NCBI GenBank assembly: GCA_028690155.1
Contig: JAQVBU010000002.1
Span: 147,282 to 211,281, forward strand
DNA: 64,000 nt
DNA from: Alphaproteobacteria bacterium
GTDB lineage: Bacteria > Pseudomonadota > Alphaproteobacteria > UBA9219
Direction: 5' to 3'
Positions within the stretch are counted from its first letter, which is position 1, and each line of letters starts with the position of its first letter. Position numbers and translations under genes: made by a program. Below the pieces are notes generated by a model. The model worked only from the letters and a program-made list of their open reading frames with translations. It ran no database searches and was not told the DNA's origin. Of the stretch, positions 52,159 to 60,100 are shown one piece after another.

Positions 52159-53839
52159 CTGTGATATATCTCTGCCCAGCAGTTGAGGCTGTAAGACGTC
52201 GCCTGCCCTGCGGTCTGTAAGGCGTCCTCTGCACTGCAGCGTTGAGGCGGTTTCGGCGAGCAGCCCCTTCTTTTAGTTGATCCATTAGTTCCTTAGTCAC
52301 CGCCGCTTGTGCGATCTTCTTTTGATCGAGGATATGTTTTATTTCATTGGCAACACTAGTTTCGGTCCCGTACTTCGATCCTTCTTTTGTAAGAAAGTCT
52401 CTTATCTTCTCGTCTGCCGCACCATCGTTGAGGCGTGCGGACTGCGCTTTTAACTTCTTATCCATGAGTTCGTCGACATCATAGCCCGCGTTTTTTAATG
52501 CTCTACGGACATCCTCTTCTTTTATTGTGATTTCTTCTGGATCTAAATATTTAGATGGTTTTTTCTTCATAAAGTTTTCCAGTATCTCTTGTACTTTGGG
52601 GTCACCATCCTCGATCTTCTTGCCTACTGGCTTTTCGGCTTGCGTCTTTTCGACTCTTTCCTGTCTTACTGACTCGACTTTTCTCGGAGTAACCTTCCCG
52701 TTTAACTGATTAGAATTCGTACTTTCTGGGCCACGCTCATTCAGCACAAAGTACCCAAATGCACGCTTGGATGCTTTCGCCTCGGCCAGAACTTCTGGCG
52801 ACATATTGCCGGGATTCTTTACCACTTTATCGAGCGCCTTCATCACATTCCTAATGCCATAGTCGGCAACCTGATGCAGGATTTTCTCATTGCTAACGGT
52901 CCATAGGTCGCCCTTTGACGAAGAGTCGAGCAGATCTTGCCCTGAAAGTTCGCTTAACAACCGGATCTGGATCTCACGTACGGTACGAAAGGCCTCCTTA
53001 TAAGACGGGATGGGTTTTCCGTTTAAAGCTGCTTCGCATGCTGGAGCCGTGTTGTATTGCTCATAAGCCTTGCCAGTTAGAGCCATAATCCGTCTGGAGT
53101 CTATATAGGCTTGAATATGTTCGGGATCGCCGCCTTTATCGCGATAGGTTTTGAGCGCATAAACATCCGCCATCATCTCGTTCGTGTAAGCTATGTCTTT
53201 CCCATGCTTGAGTTCGCTCGGAAAAGCAAAAAGAACATGCCCAACTTCATGAAGCGTGTATATATCGTCAAGTCCGAAGGGTGGCGGATCTGGAAGCTTG
53301 AACCCGATGTTCGTTTCCCAAGTGTCCGTAAGGTTGGTATAAGGGGATGCTGGAATGATTAATGCAATTGAAGATTTGACATTCGAAAGCTTAGCGAAAT
53401 CGTTAAACTGATCGCCGAAATAAGCCTGTCCGATTTCGCGTGCACGTTCCGACCAAGCTCCAGCCCCCTTGTCGCTGGTACAGGTGGCGGATTGTTTTTC
53501 CATTCTGCTTGTAAACGTCTTAACAAATTCCTCCATTGAGTTTAGGTCAGGCCTTCCGGAACCCCTGGCTTGGAGAAACACAGCGATGGCGCGTTCTCTA
53601 ATTTCAGCATCCGAAAACTTGGGTCGACGCGCATCCCTAAATTTTTCTTCAAAGGGAAGCTCCTGCCTGTCCACAAGAATAATATATGCACTGGATAAAG
53701 CGGACAGCTCTTTGCTATCAAATATCATATTCTTATCCGCGAAAAATTTTTCAAATACGCGAGAAGTGTAAACCTTCCCAGTTAATACTAGGTAAATTTG
53801 AACGCGCTCTCGCCCGTTTAGCGTATGCTCGATGGTCAA
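52139..53839 (-). CDS. Predicted zinc-metallopeptidase of unknown family (element cargo)
   Basis: A 566-aa protein with no recognised overall family. Residues 195-205 are TLHEVGHVLF, the HExxH zinc motif (H197, E198, H201), and E221 in NEMMADVYALK is 20 residues later, the position of the third ligand in gluzincin peptidases; this supports a zinc hydrolase. The C-terminal 200 residues are highly charged and helical. No signal peptide is seen. The last residues (GQSLGE) come from the IS remnant, so the original C-terminus has been lost or replaced. It may be a toxin or effector, or an ImmA/IrrE-like regulator, but neither is shown. It lies in the tRNA-Arg element. Confidence 0.75.
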   Translation of the reverse strand: MTIEHTLNGRERVQIYLVLTGKVYTSRVFEKFFADKNMIFDSKELSALSSAYIILVDRQELPFEEKFRDARRPKFSDAEIRERAIAVFLQARGSGRPDLNSMEEFVKTFTSRMEKQSATCTSDKGAGAWSERAREIGQAYFGDQFNDFAKLSNVKSSIALIIPASPYTNLTDTWETNIGFKLPDPPPFGLDDIYTLHEVGHVLFAFPSELKHGKDIAYTNEMMADVYALKTYRDKGGDPEHIQAYIDSRRIMALTGKAYEQYNTAPACEAALNGKPIPSYKEAFRTVREIQIRLLSELSGQDLLDSSSKGDLWTVSNEKILHQVADYGIRNVMKALDKVVKNPGNMSPEVLAEAKASKRAFGYFVLNERGPESTNSNQLNGKVTPRKVESVRQERVEKTQAEKPVGKKIEDGDPKVQEILENFMKKKPSKYLDPEEITIKEEDVRRALKNAGYDVDELMDKKLKAQSARLNDGAADEKIRDFLTKEGSKYGTETSVANEIKHILDQKKIAQAAVTKELMDQLKEGAARRNRLNAAVQRTPYRPQGRRRLTASTAGQRYITGQSLGE

Positions 53840-53882
53840 ATTTTTATTAAGAATTTATAAATTCGTTTTGGGGGCACAATAC

Positions 53883-54104
53883 TTAACTTACATCTAATGC
53901 TTTATTTTTCTGAGAGGTGCGTCCAGTGCCTCGTCTCGTGCGCCAACGCTGGCGGCCCTCTTTGGTTCTGTAATGAATAAAATAAGAAACAGCATCGCCT
54001 TTGTGGCGACGCGCGCCAAAGCCTGTCACAACGGCATCCAAAATTGTTGTGCCTGCATTTAAAGCACGGACTTCACGCAATCCGATTTTCTTTCTTTCCT
54101 GCAT
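53883..54104 (-). pseudogene. Truncated tyrosine integrase (N-terminal arm-binding domain)
   Basis: 73 residues beginning MQERKKIGLREVRALNAG and containing VVTGFGARRHKGDAVSYFIH and YRTKEGRQRWR, the pattern of the N-terminal DUF4102-like DNA-binding domain of phage/island integrases. The catalytic domain (R...HxxR...Y) is absent. The gene lies 150 bases from the right att core and reads inward, as an island integrase would. It is a relic, so the element is not self-mobile. Confidence 0.8.
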
Positions 54105-54131
54105 GAACCCTTCCGTTTGCTCATTACGTTC

Positions 54132-54140
54132 TAGCTAGCA
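54132..54140. repeat. Third TAGCTAGCA copy near the right att core
   Basis: Same nonamer as at 51822 and 51833, here just upstream of the truncated integrase start and about 114 bases from the right core. It supports, but does not prove, arm-type integrase sites. Confidence 0.45.
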
Positions 54141-54253
54141 AGTTTTGTCATATTGCCGCAAATAAGGGAAAATGTCAGCAAAGTTGATCACATGTTTTTA
54201 ATGGTTTTTGCAAAAGCAATCTGCTCGCTGGGAAGCGCCGCAAACACCAAGAA

Positions 54254-54304
54254 TTGCCCTCCGAAGGCAAAGGTTGCGAATTCGAATTTCGCCGGGTCCG
54301 CCAA
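54254..54304 (+). repeat. att core, right copy
   Basis: A 51-base perfect repeat of the 3' half of tRNA-Arg(CCG), from the anticodon stem through CCA and the next base. It has no 5' half of a tRNA before it, so it is not a gene but the distal attachment-site copy. Confidence 0.92.
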
Positions 54305-54345
54305 AGCTGCCACACAAAAAATCTCCAAAGCATAGCGGCACGGAA

Positions 54346-54371
54346 ATTTTTAAAAGGCTACAGTTAGCCTT
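54346..54371 (-). terminator. Terminator after the SDR gene
   Basis: Minus strand: AAGGCTA, ACTG loop, TAGCCTT then TTAAAAATTT. The stem overlaps the SDR stop codon and the AT run follows, so it should end that transcript. Confidence 0.7.
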
Positions 54372-55509
54372 ACGCAACCCTCGCGCGGAGATCCGTCATG
54401 TGCGGCGGCTTCTGAAAAACTTTGTTCAATGGTCTCTTGGCATCAATCGCCGGAGCTGGGCCGACTCCCAGAAGCTGGCGGGAACGTCCTGTATCGTAAT
54501 CTCTTGCAACGACGGAACTGGGCACGGCCGTGAGATCACCCAAATTGCACTGACCGATGTCGAAGTTAAATCCCGTTCCCGTCCGTTTGTTAAACTCGTA
54601 TGACGTTCCGTTTTCCGTCGTAGCGGCTTCGCGTTTGTCGCCAACGATGATCGTTTGGCCGTTTATGGAACAACTCTTGGAAAGAAGGGCGAGCGGCACG
54701 CCGACATTGTCGGCCGGGAGAGCGTTGGCACCAAAAGGCTCCGAGCCCTTATAGTCGGCGCGCAGGAAGGTTTGAACCGGGGGCGGCATCCACGCGTTGA
54801 CATGAAGGTCCGGGATTGATTCATTCTTAATTTCCTGCCCCATAAACGCAACCTGCTTCAAAAGCATGCCTTTTGTCTGAATATAGGCAGCCATTTTTGG
54901 ATCGGTGCGCCCCACAACGGCCGACGACGTCGCCACAAGCCGTGGCGAGTCGGCATCACGAAGCCAAGGGAATAAAACGTTGAAAATTTTCTGATGGCTC
55001 CACACATTGATCTGGGCCATCAAGAGAAACTCCTCCACGGGGGTCGTCACAAGCGTCGCCGCCTGTTTCCAGTCAGCAATTTTTTGAACTCCGGCGTTCA
55101 AAAAATAAGCGTCGACACCCTTATAGTGCCGACACGCTTCTTCCAAGGCTGTTTTGAATGACGAGTCCATCGGTTCCGATAAGTCCTTTTCGATTCCCCA
55201 AAAAGCTTTGCCATAGGTGTCCTTGAGCGCCTCGAGCTTGTCGCCCTGAACATCCACGCCGATGACGTTTCCGCCATGGAAAATAACGCCCTGTGCAACG
55301 GCCGCACCGATGCCGTCGGCTACGCCTGTGGCAACAACCGTGTTGCCGCGGAAATCGATGGAGGAAGCAATTTTTGAAAGAGCTGACGGCTTACTGTTCT
55401 TGACGTTATCCTCGATCCCGGCGGCATCCCATTTTGAACGACTGTTTAACACAACGCTTCCGTTGGAATAATCGGAACAAACCGCCGCTTCATCATAAAA
55501 TTTTTTCAT
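54370..55509 (-). CDS. SDR-fold oxidoreductase-like protein with unusual N-terminus, 379 aa
   Basis: A short-chain dehydrogenase-like core begins near residue 50: VVATGVADGIGAAVA replaces the usual TGxxxGIG, AYFLNAGVQ gives NAG, RLVATSSAVVGRT supplies a serine, and MAAYIQTKGML gives YxxxK. The first 48 residues and the last 100 are not typical of SDRs, so the protein is longer than the family's 250 aa. The cofactor is presumably NAD(P). The gene lies just right of the tRNA-Arg element and ends at the terminator. Substrate unknown. Confidence 0.75.
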   Translation of the reverse strand: MKKFYDEAAVCSDYSNGSVVLNSRSKWDAAGIEDNVKNSKPSALSKIASSIDFRGNTVVATGVADGIGAAVAQGVIFHGGNVIGVDVQGDKLEALKDTYGKAFWGIEKDLSEPMDSSFKTALEEACRHYKGVDAYFLNAGVQKIADWKQAATLVTTPVEEFLLMAQINVWSHQKIFNVLFPWLRDADSPRLVATSSAVVGRTDPKMAAYIQTKGMLLKQVAFMGQEIKNESIPDLHVNAWMPPPVQTFLRADYKGSEPFGANALPADNVGVPLALLSKSCSINGQTIIVGDKREAATTENGTSYEFNKRTGTGFNFDIGQCNLGDLTAVPSSVVARDYDTGRSRQLLGVGPAPAIDAKRPLNKVFQKPPHMTDLRARVA

Positions 55510-55757
55510 AATAAGCTTTCCCCAAAATAAAAGTCGGACAGAGGGCGAAAAAACGAACGAACCGCTATGTCAAAAAGTTAGCGCACCGGACAAGAAACCG
55601 ACAAGGGCTTTTTGCGCCTCATGACGTTTTATCTAAAAAGAAAAATGAAGAATCTTGGTTAAGCAACATCCGGCCGCGCCTTTCTGATGAAAGGCCGCCG
55701 CCCGATCAAATTCAATCGCTTGATTGAAATTTTATAGAGATCCTGTATGCTGGGCCT

Positions 55758-56444
55758 ATGATAAAGAAAAAAACGCATCGCTACGCCAAAACAGCCGCGA
55801 CGAGAAACCGCCTCCTGCACACGGCGGCCGAGCTGTTCGCTCAAAATGGTTATGAAGGGACCACAACCCGCCAGATCACAGCGGCAGCAGGCGTCAACAT
55901 TGCGGCGATCCCCTATTACTTCAAAAACAAGGAAGGCCTTTATCTGGCTGTTCTAGCCTCGATCGCCGAGAGAGTGCGCGCCGTCCTTTCCGACGACATC
56001 GTCGCAATCCAAAACGCCTTGAAAACAAAAAGTCTCACGCAAGAAAAATGCCGTATCCTTCTTCATGGCATGATTGAAACGTTTACGCGTTTTCTTCTGA
56101 GCGATGACATCTCTCCCTCCATCGCGCGCATTTTCCTTCGGGAACAAATGAATCCGACCCCGAGTTTCACGCCTTTTTACGAAATGACGATGAGGCCGAT
56201 GCATGAAACGCTAACCCGCCTCGTCGCGCGCGCAACGCGCGCGCCCTATCCAGGCGCCGAAGCGACGTTACGAGCGCATGCGCTTTTGGGTTCCGTCACC
56301 GTCTTCAAAACCCACAAGGAACTTGCACAAAGGCGGCTTAATTGGAAACGATACGATAAAAAGAACGTGGACAAAATCTTGCACGTTGTCCATCGTCATC
56401 TTGACGGTATTCTGAACGTCTACAGGCCGGAGGATCGCCCATGA
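55758..56444 (+). CDS. TetR/AcrR-family regulator (CecR-like)
   Basis: N-terminal helix-turn-helix RNRLLHTAAELFAQNGYEGT, TTRQITAAAGVNIAAIPYYF and KNKEGLYLAVL is typical of TetR proteins. The C-terminal ligand domain resembles CecR/YbiH (DUF1956-type) with FLREQMNPTPSFTPFYE. It starts the four-gene operon with the HlyD-like lipoprotein, ABC ATPase and permease, in the order of E. coli cecR-ybhG-ybhF-ybhS/R, and probably controls it. It overlaps the next gene by ATGA. Inducer unknown. Confidence 0.88.
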   Translation: MIKKKTHRYAKTAATRNRLLHTAAELFAQNGYEGTTTRQITAAAGVNIAAIPYYFKNKEGLYLAVLASIAERVRAVLSDDIVAIQNALKTKSLTQEKCRILLHGMIETFTRFLLSDDISPSIARIFLREQMNPTPSFTPFYEMTMRPMHETLTRLVARATRAPYPGAEATLRAHALLGSVTVFKTHKELAQRRLNWKRYDKKNVDKILHVVHRHLDGILNVYRPEDRP

Positions 56445-57223
56445 AGAAAGTCTTCTTTCTTTTCGTGATCGCTTTCATGGCCGCGTGCGAGCCCCAAGAA
56501 AACGGATACTACGGCTACGTCGAAGGCGAGTATATCTTTATGGCGCCCACGACGCCCGGGCTTCTGGAAAAACTGTACGTTTACCGAGGGCAAGCCGTCC
56601 GCCGCGGCGACACCTTGTTCGCGCTTGAGATGACCGGCCTCGACGCCGAAAGGGTCTCGGCCGAAGCCGCGCTCGCGCAAACCCGCGTGGCTGAAACGTC
56701 CGCGCAGAAAGAATGGGATCGCCTTCGCGCGCTGAGAATTAAAAAGGCGGTCAGCCAAGCGGCCGAAGATGCGCAAGAAGCAACCTATGCCGCCGCCAAA
56801 GCTGCGAGACAGGAAGCCGAACAAGCCTTGATCCAAATTGACAGGAAACGTGCCGACGCCGCGCCCAAAGCCCCCGCAACGGGAAGGATCGAGAACACCT
56901 ATTTCCGGGAAGGCGAATATGTCGCTGCCGGAATGCCCGTCGTCTCGCTTTTGCCGCCGGAAAATGTCAAAGTTCGCTTCTTCGTCCCACAAAAGGCCGT
57001 TCCGACGTTTTCGCTTGGGAAAAAAATCCTCATTCGTTGTGATGGCTGCGATCATCCCCTTGAGGCCACGATCAGCTTTATCGCCTCGAAAGCCGAATAT
57101 ACGCCGCCCGTAATCTACAGCATCGAATCTCGAAACAAACTGGTTTTCATGTTGGAAGCCAGGCCTGACGCTTACGCCGCCGTCCTTCGTCCCGGCCTTC
57201 CCGTGGATATCGAGGTCCCATGA
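56441..57223 (+). CDS. HlyD-family periplasmic adaptor lipoprotein (YbhG-like)
   Basis: Signal peptide FFLFVIAFMAAC with a lipobox (MAAC, Cys 16). Lipoyl/barrel-sandwich segments flank a helical hairpin (about residues 80-140): VEGEYIFMAPTTPGLLEKLY before, PATGRIENTYFREGEYVAAG after. It joins the inner-membrane exporter to the outer membrane. It overlaps the TetR gene and, by 4 bases, the ATPase gene, so all are translationally coupled. Length 260 aa is slightly short for the family. Confidence 0.88.
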   Translation: MKKVFFLFVIAFMAACEPQENGYYGYVEGEYIFMAPTTPGLLEKLYVYRGQAVRRGDTLFALEMTGLDAERVSAEAALAQTRVAETSAQKEWDRLRALRIKKAVSQAAEDAQEATYAAAKAARQEAEQALIQIDRKRADAAPKAPATGRIENTYFREGEYVAAGMPVVSLLPPENVKVRFFVPQKAVPTFSLGKKILIRCDGCDHPLEATISFIASKAEYTPPVIYSIESRNKLVFMLEARPDAYAAVLRPGLPVDIEVP

Positions 57224-58140
57224 CCGATGCTGTTACCGTACACCGCCTCAGCAAAATTTACGGCCGCCGACGGGTGGTCGACGGAATCGACCTAACGATT
57301 CCCAAAGGAAAAATTTATGGTTTTCTGGGGCCGAACGGAAGCGGCAAGACAACGACGATCCGCATGATCTGTGGTTTGTTGAAGCCGGATGAAGGTTCCG
57401 GGACCTGTCTTGGATTCGATCTGTTAACGCAGGCCGAAGAGATTAAAAAACGCGTCGGCTACATGACGCAACGTTTCAGTTATTGGGAAGATCTGACCGT
57501 ACGGGAAAATCTTTTTTTTGTGGCCGACATGTTCGGCGTCAAAAACAAACGGGCGCGAATAGAAAACGTCTTGGAAAGCTTTGGCCTGCACGTTTACGAG
57601 AACCATCTTGCCGGCACGCTTTCGGGGGGATGGAAACAAAGACTGGCCTTGGCCGCCTGCAGTGTTCATGATCCCGATCTTCTTCTGCTTGACGAACCGA
57701 CCGCGGGCGTCGACCCTCAGGCGCGGCGCGAATTCTGGGATGTTATTCACCGTTTGGCCGAAAGCGGCATAACGGTTCTGGTCAGCACGCACTACATGGA
57801 CGAAGCTGAACGGTGCCACGAGGTCATCTATATTTCTTATGGACGCATCGTCGTTCAAGGAACGACGGACGACGTCATTGCACAAGCCCACTTAACGACG
57901 TGGCGAGTCGAAGGCAAAGACGTCATGTCGATCAAGGAAAAGCTGAAAGGCCATCCGGCCGTCACGACCTTGGCTCCTTTCGGCGACGCTCTTCATATAA
58001 GCGGCTCGGACGCGCGTGCACTCGAGGCGGCGCTGGCGCCGTTTCGAAAAACGGTCGGCCTGACATGGACAAAGGAGCCGTCGAGTCTCGAAGACGCCTT
58101 TATCTATTACATGCAACGACAAGACAGGCAGGAGGGCTGA
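57220..58140 (+). CDS. ABC transporter ATP-binding protein
   Basis: A single ABC domain with Walker A FLGPNGSGKTTTIRMICG, Q-loop VGYMTQRFSYWEDLTV, signature GTLSGGWKQRLALAAC and Walker B LLLLDEPTAGVDPQARREFWD, then H-loop VSTHYMDEAERC. The C-terminal 90 residues match the tail of drug/ABC-2 exporters. It is like one half of YbhF, which has two such domains. Overlaps the HlyD gene by 4 bases and precedes the permease by 3. It drives export of an unknown substrate, perhaps a drug or antibiotic. Confidence 0.93.
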   Translation: MTDAVTVHRLSKIYGRRRVVDGIDLTIPKGKIYGFLGPNGSGKTTTIRMICGLLKPDEGSGTCLGFDLLTQAEEIKKRVGYMTQRFSYWEDLTVRENLFFVADMFGVKNKRARIENVLESFGLHVYENHLAGTLSGGWKQRLALAACSVHDPDLLLLDEPTAGVDPQARREFWDVIHRLAESGITVLVSTHYMDEAERCHEVIYISYGRIVVQGTTDDVIAQAHLTTWRVEGKDVMSIKEKLKGHPAVTTLAPFGDALHISGSDARALEAALAPFRKTVGLTWTKEPSSLEDAFIYYMQRQDRQEG

Positions 58141-58143
58141 AAC

Positions 58144-59277
58144 ATGATACAAGGCTCCCTCCGTCGCATCGGCGCCGTTTTGGTCAAAGAATTTCTCCAG
58201 CTTCGGCGCGACCGCCCGACCTTAACCATGATGATCATGGTTCCCATCATCCAGCTGATCCTCTTCGGCTATGCGATCAACACGGACCCCAAACACCTTC
58301 CCACAACGGTCCTTATCCGGGACACGAGTTTGTTCTCCCGGACTCTTATGGCAGGCCTCAAGAACACGGACTATTTTTCGATTGATTACGAAACGGCGTC
58401 CGAACGCGAAGCGTACGAGCGCCTCCAAAAAGGCCTCACGCAATTTGTGATCACAATTCCCGAAAATTTCTCGCGCGATCTTGTTCGAGGTGATAGGCCT
58501 GCCGTTCTTCTGGAAGCCGACGCGACGGACCCGACGGCTTCATCCGGCGCTTTGGCTTCTCTTTCGGGTGTTGTCGATGGCGTAATATGGAAAGATTTAA
58601 CGGGCGCCTTGGGCCACCTCAAAAACCAAAGCGCCCCCTTCGTCATCGAAGCGCACAAACTTTATAATCCCGAAGGGTTTTCCCACTACAACATCGTTCC
58701 CGGGCTTATGGGGGTGGTATTGATGATGACGGGCGTCATGATGACGGCCCTCGCCCTAACCAAAGAACGCGAACGCGGCACGATGGAAAACCTTCTGGCC
58801 ATGCCCATCCATCCCATCGAGGTCATGGCGGGCAAAATCGCACCGTATATGGCGATCGGCTATGTCCAGGCCATTATCATCTTAAGCGCGGCGCATGTGC
58901 TTTTCAATGTGCCGGTTTTGGGAAACCTGCTTTGGCTCAGCGTGGCGCTTCTTATTTTTATTGTCTGCAATCTTGCTCTAGGCTTCACGGTATCGACCGG
59001 GGCCAAAAACCAGATGCAGGCGATCCAACTTTCGCTGATTGTCTTTTTACCGTCCGTCCTTCTGTCGGGATTTATGTTCCCGTTTCGTGGCATGCCGGAA
59101 TGGGCTCAAACGATCGGAAGCATGCTCCCCGCAACGTACTTCATACGGATCGTGCGCGGCGTGCTGTTGAAAGGAAGCAGTTTTGTCGAACTTCTTCCCA
59201 ATCTGTGGCCGCTTGCCCTTTTCACGCTTCTCAGCACGGCGTTGACGATGAAGGTTTATCGCCGAACCCTAGACTAG
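58144..59277 (+). CDS. ABC-2 type transporter permease (YbhS/YbhR-like)
   Basis: A 377-aa membrane protein. One N-terminal helix (about residues 28-45, MIMVPIIQLILFGYAIN), a large periplasmic loop, then a block of five helices from about residue 185 (VPGLMGVVLMMTGVMMTALA) with the conserved ERERGTMENLLAMPIHPIEV and SLIVFLPSVLLSGFMFPFRG of ABC-2 exporters. It is the last gene of the exporter operon. E. coli has two permeases (YbhS, YbhR), here only one is seen, presumably working as a homodimer. Confidence 0.92.
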   Translation: MIQGSLRRIGAVLVKEFLQLRRDRPTLTMMIMVPIIQLILFGYAINTDPKHLPTTVLIRDTSLFSRTLMAGLKNTDYFSIDYETASEREAYERLQKGLTQFVITIPENFSRDLVRGDRPAVLLEADATDPTASSGALASLSGVVDGVIWKDLTGALGHLKNQSAPFVIEAHKLYNPEGFSHYNIVPGLMGVVLMMTGVMMTALALTKERERGTMENLLAMPIHPIEVMAGKIAPYMAIGYVQAIIILSAAHVLFNVPVLGNLLWLSVALLIFIVCNLALGFTVSTGAKNQMQAIQLSLIVFLPSVLLSGFMFPFRGMPEWAQTIGSMLPATYFIRIVRGVLLKGSSFVELLPNLWPLALFTLLSTALTMKVYRRTLD

Positions 59278-59416
59278 GTTTGCCCCCTCGGTTTCGACGG
59301 CCCTCTTTCTTTTCAACAATCAAGGCGTATCCGCCTCGGAAAAGGCAGATGAAGGAAAAGCCGATCAAAAGCAGCAAAATATGTACAAAACGCGTAGCTT
59401 CTCGTATGCTTGAACT

Positions 59417-59878
59417 ATGAGAATTCGGCCCGCCGAGTTGGAAGACGCCGCCGCCATTTGCAAGGTTTTGCGTCAATCCATCACCATACTCTGTGTCAGG
59501 GATCACAAGAATGACCCTGATATTCTCAATGCATGGTTGGAAAACAAGACACCCGAAACCCTGACACGGTGGATCGAAGATCCTTCAAGTCAACTCTTGG
59601 TGGCAATCGAAAAAACAGATATTCTTGCTGTTGGCGGCATCATGAAATCGGGTGAAATTACCTTGAACTACGTTCACCCTTCTGGGCGGTTTCGCGGCAT
59701 AAGTAAAAAGATGGTCAACGCGTTGGAGGCTCGTGCAAAAGAATACGGCGCCAAAACGTGCAAACTTAACAGCACCGCTACAGCGCGCCGTTTTTACTTG
59801 GCAATGGGATACACTGAAGGAAAATCAGGGATAGGCACGTTTGGAATAACGAATTATCCCATGTCAAAAAACATTTAA
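59417..59878 (+). CDS. GNAT family N-acetyltransferase
   Basis: Begins MRIRPAELEDAAAICKVL, the typical GNAT opening. Motif A region is HPSGRFRGISKKMVNALEAR (RxxGxxK/S-type loop; the canonical second Gly is replaced by Ile-Ser), followed by LNSTATARRFYLAMGY, the conserved motif B (FYxxxGY). Length 153 aa is normal. Substrate unknown. Followed by a terminator, so a single-gene unit. Confidence 0.88.
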   Translation: MRIRPAELEDAAAICKVLRQSITILCVRDHKNDPDILNAWLENKTPETLTRWIEDPSSQLLVAIEKTDILAVGGIMKSGEITLNYVHPSGRFRGISKKMVNALEARAKEYGAKTCKLNSTATARRFYLAMGYTEGKSGIGTFGITNYPMSKNI

Positions 59879-59910
59879 ATTATCCATTCGGGTGTTTCTA
59901 TGCGCCCGGC

Positions 59911-59930
59911 AAAACTCTCGAAGAGTTTTT
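59911..59930 (+). terminator. Rho-independent terminator after the GNAT gene
   Basis: AAAACTC, short loop, GAGTTTTT: a stem ending in a T run 33 bases after the GNAT stop. The stem has low GC content, so strength is moderate. Confidence 0.6.
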
Positions 59931-60100
59931 CACATTCATTATCAAGCAGATAAAAACAAAAAAGCAACCAACACCTTAACAAATCCCGTACCCAAAAACG
60001 AATAGCGCCTTCAAACGGAAAGACCTTTGCCGTTTTCCGGAAAACAACCTAGAGTTAAGCCGTTTTTTTTGTCTTCTTTGGAAAAGAAAAGGGTTTTGCT

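Larger units (their letters stand above)
51730..54304. mobile_element. Small integrative element (island remnant) in tRNA-Arg(CCG)
   Basis: A 2.5-kb segment bounded by 51-bp direct repeats of the tRNA-Arg 3' half. From left to right it holds short TAGCTAGCA repeats, a decayed IS3-family transposase end, a large predicted zinc-metallopeptidase gene and a truncated N-terminal piece of a tyrosine integrase, then another TAGCTAGCA copy and the right repeat. The DNA between is visibly richer in A and T than the flanking housekeeping genes. It cannot move itself as it stands, since the integrase is broken. Confidence 0.85.
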
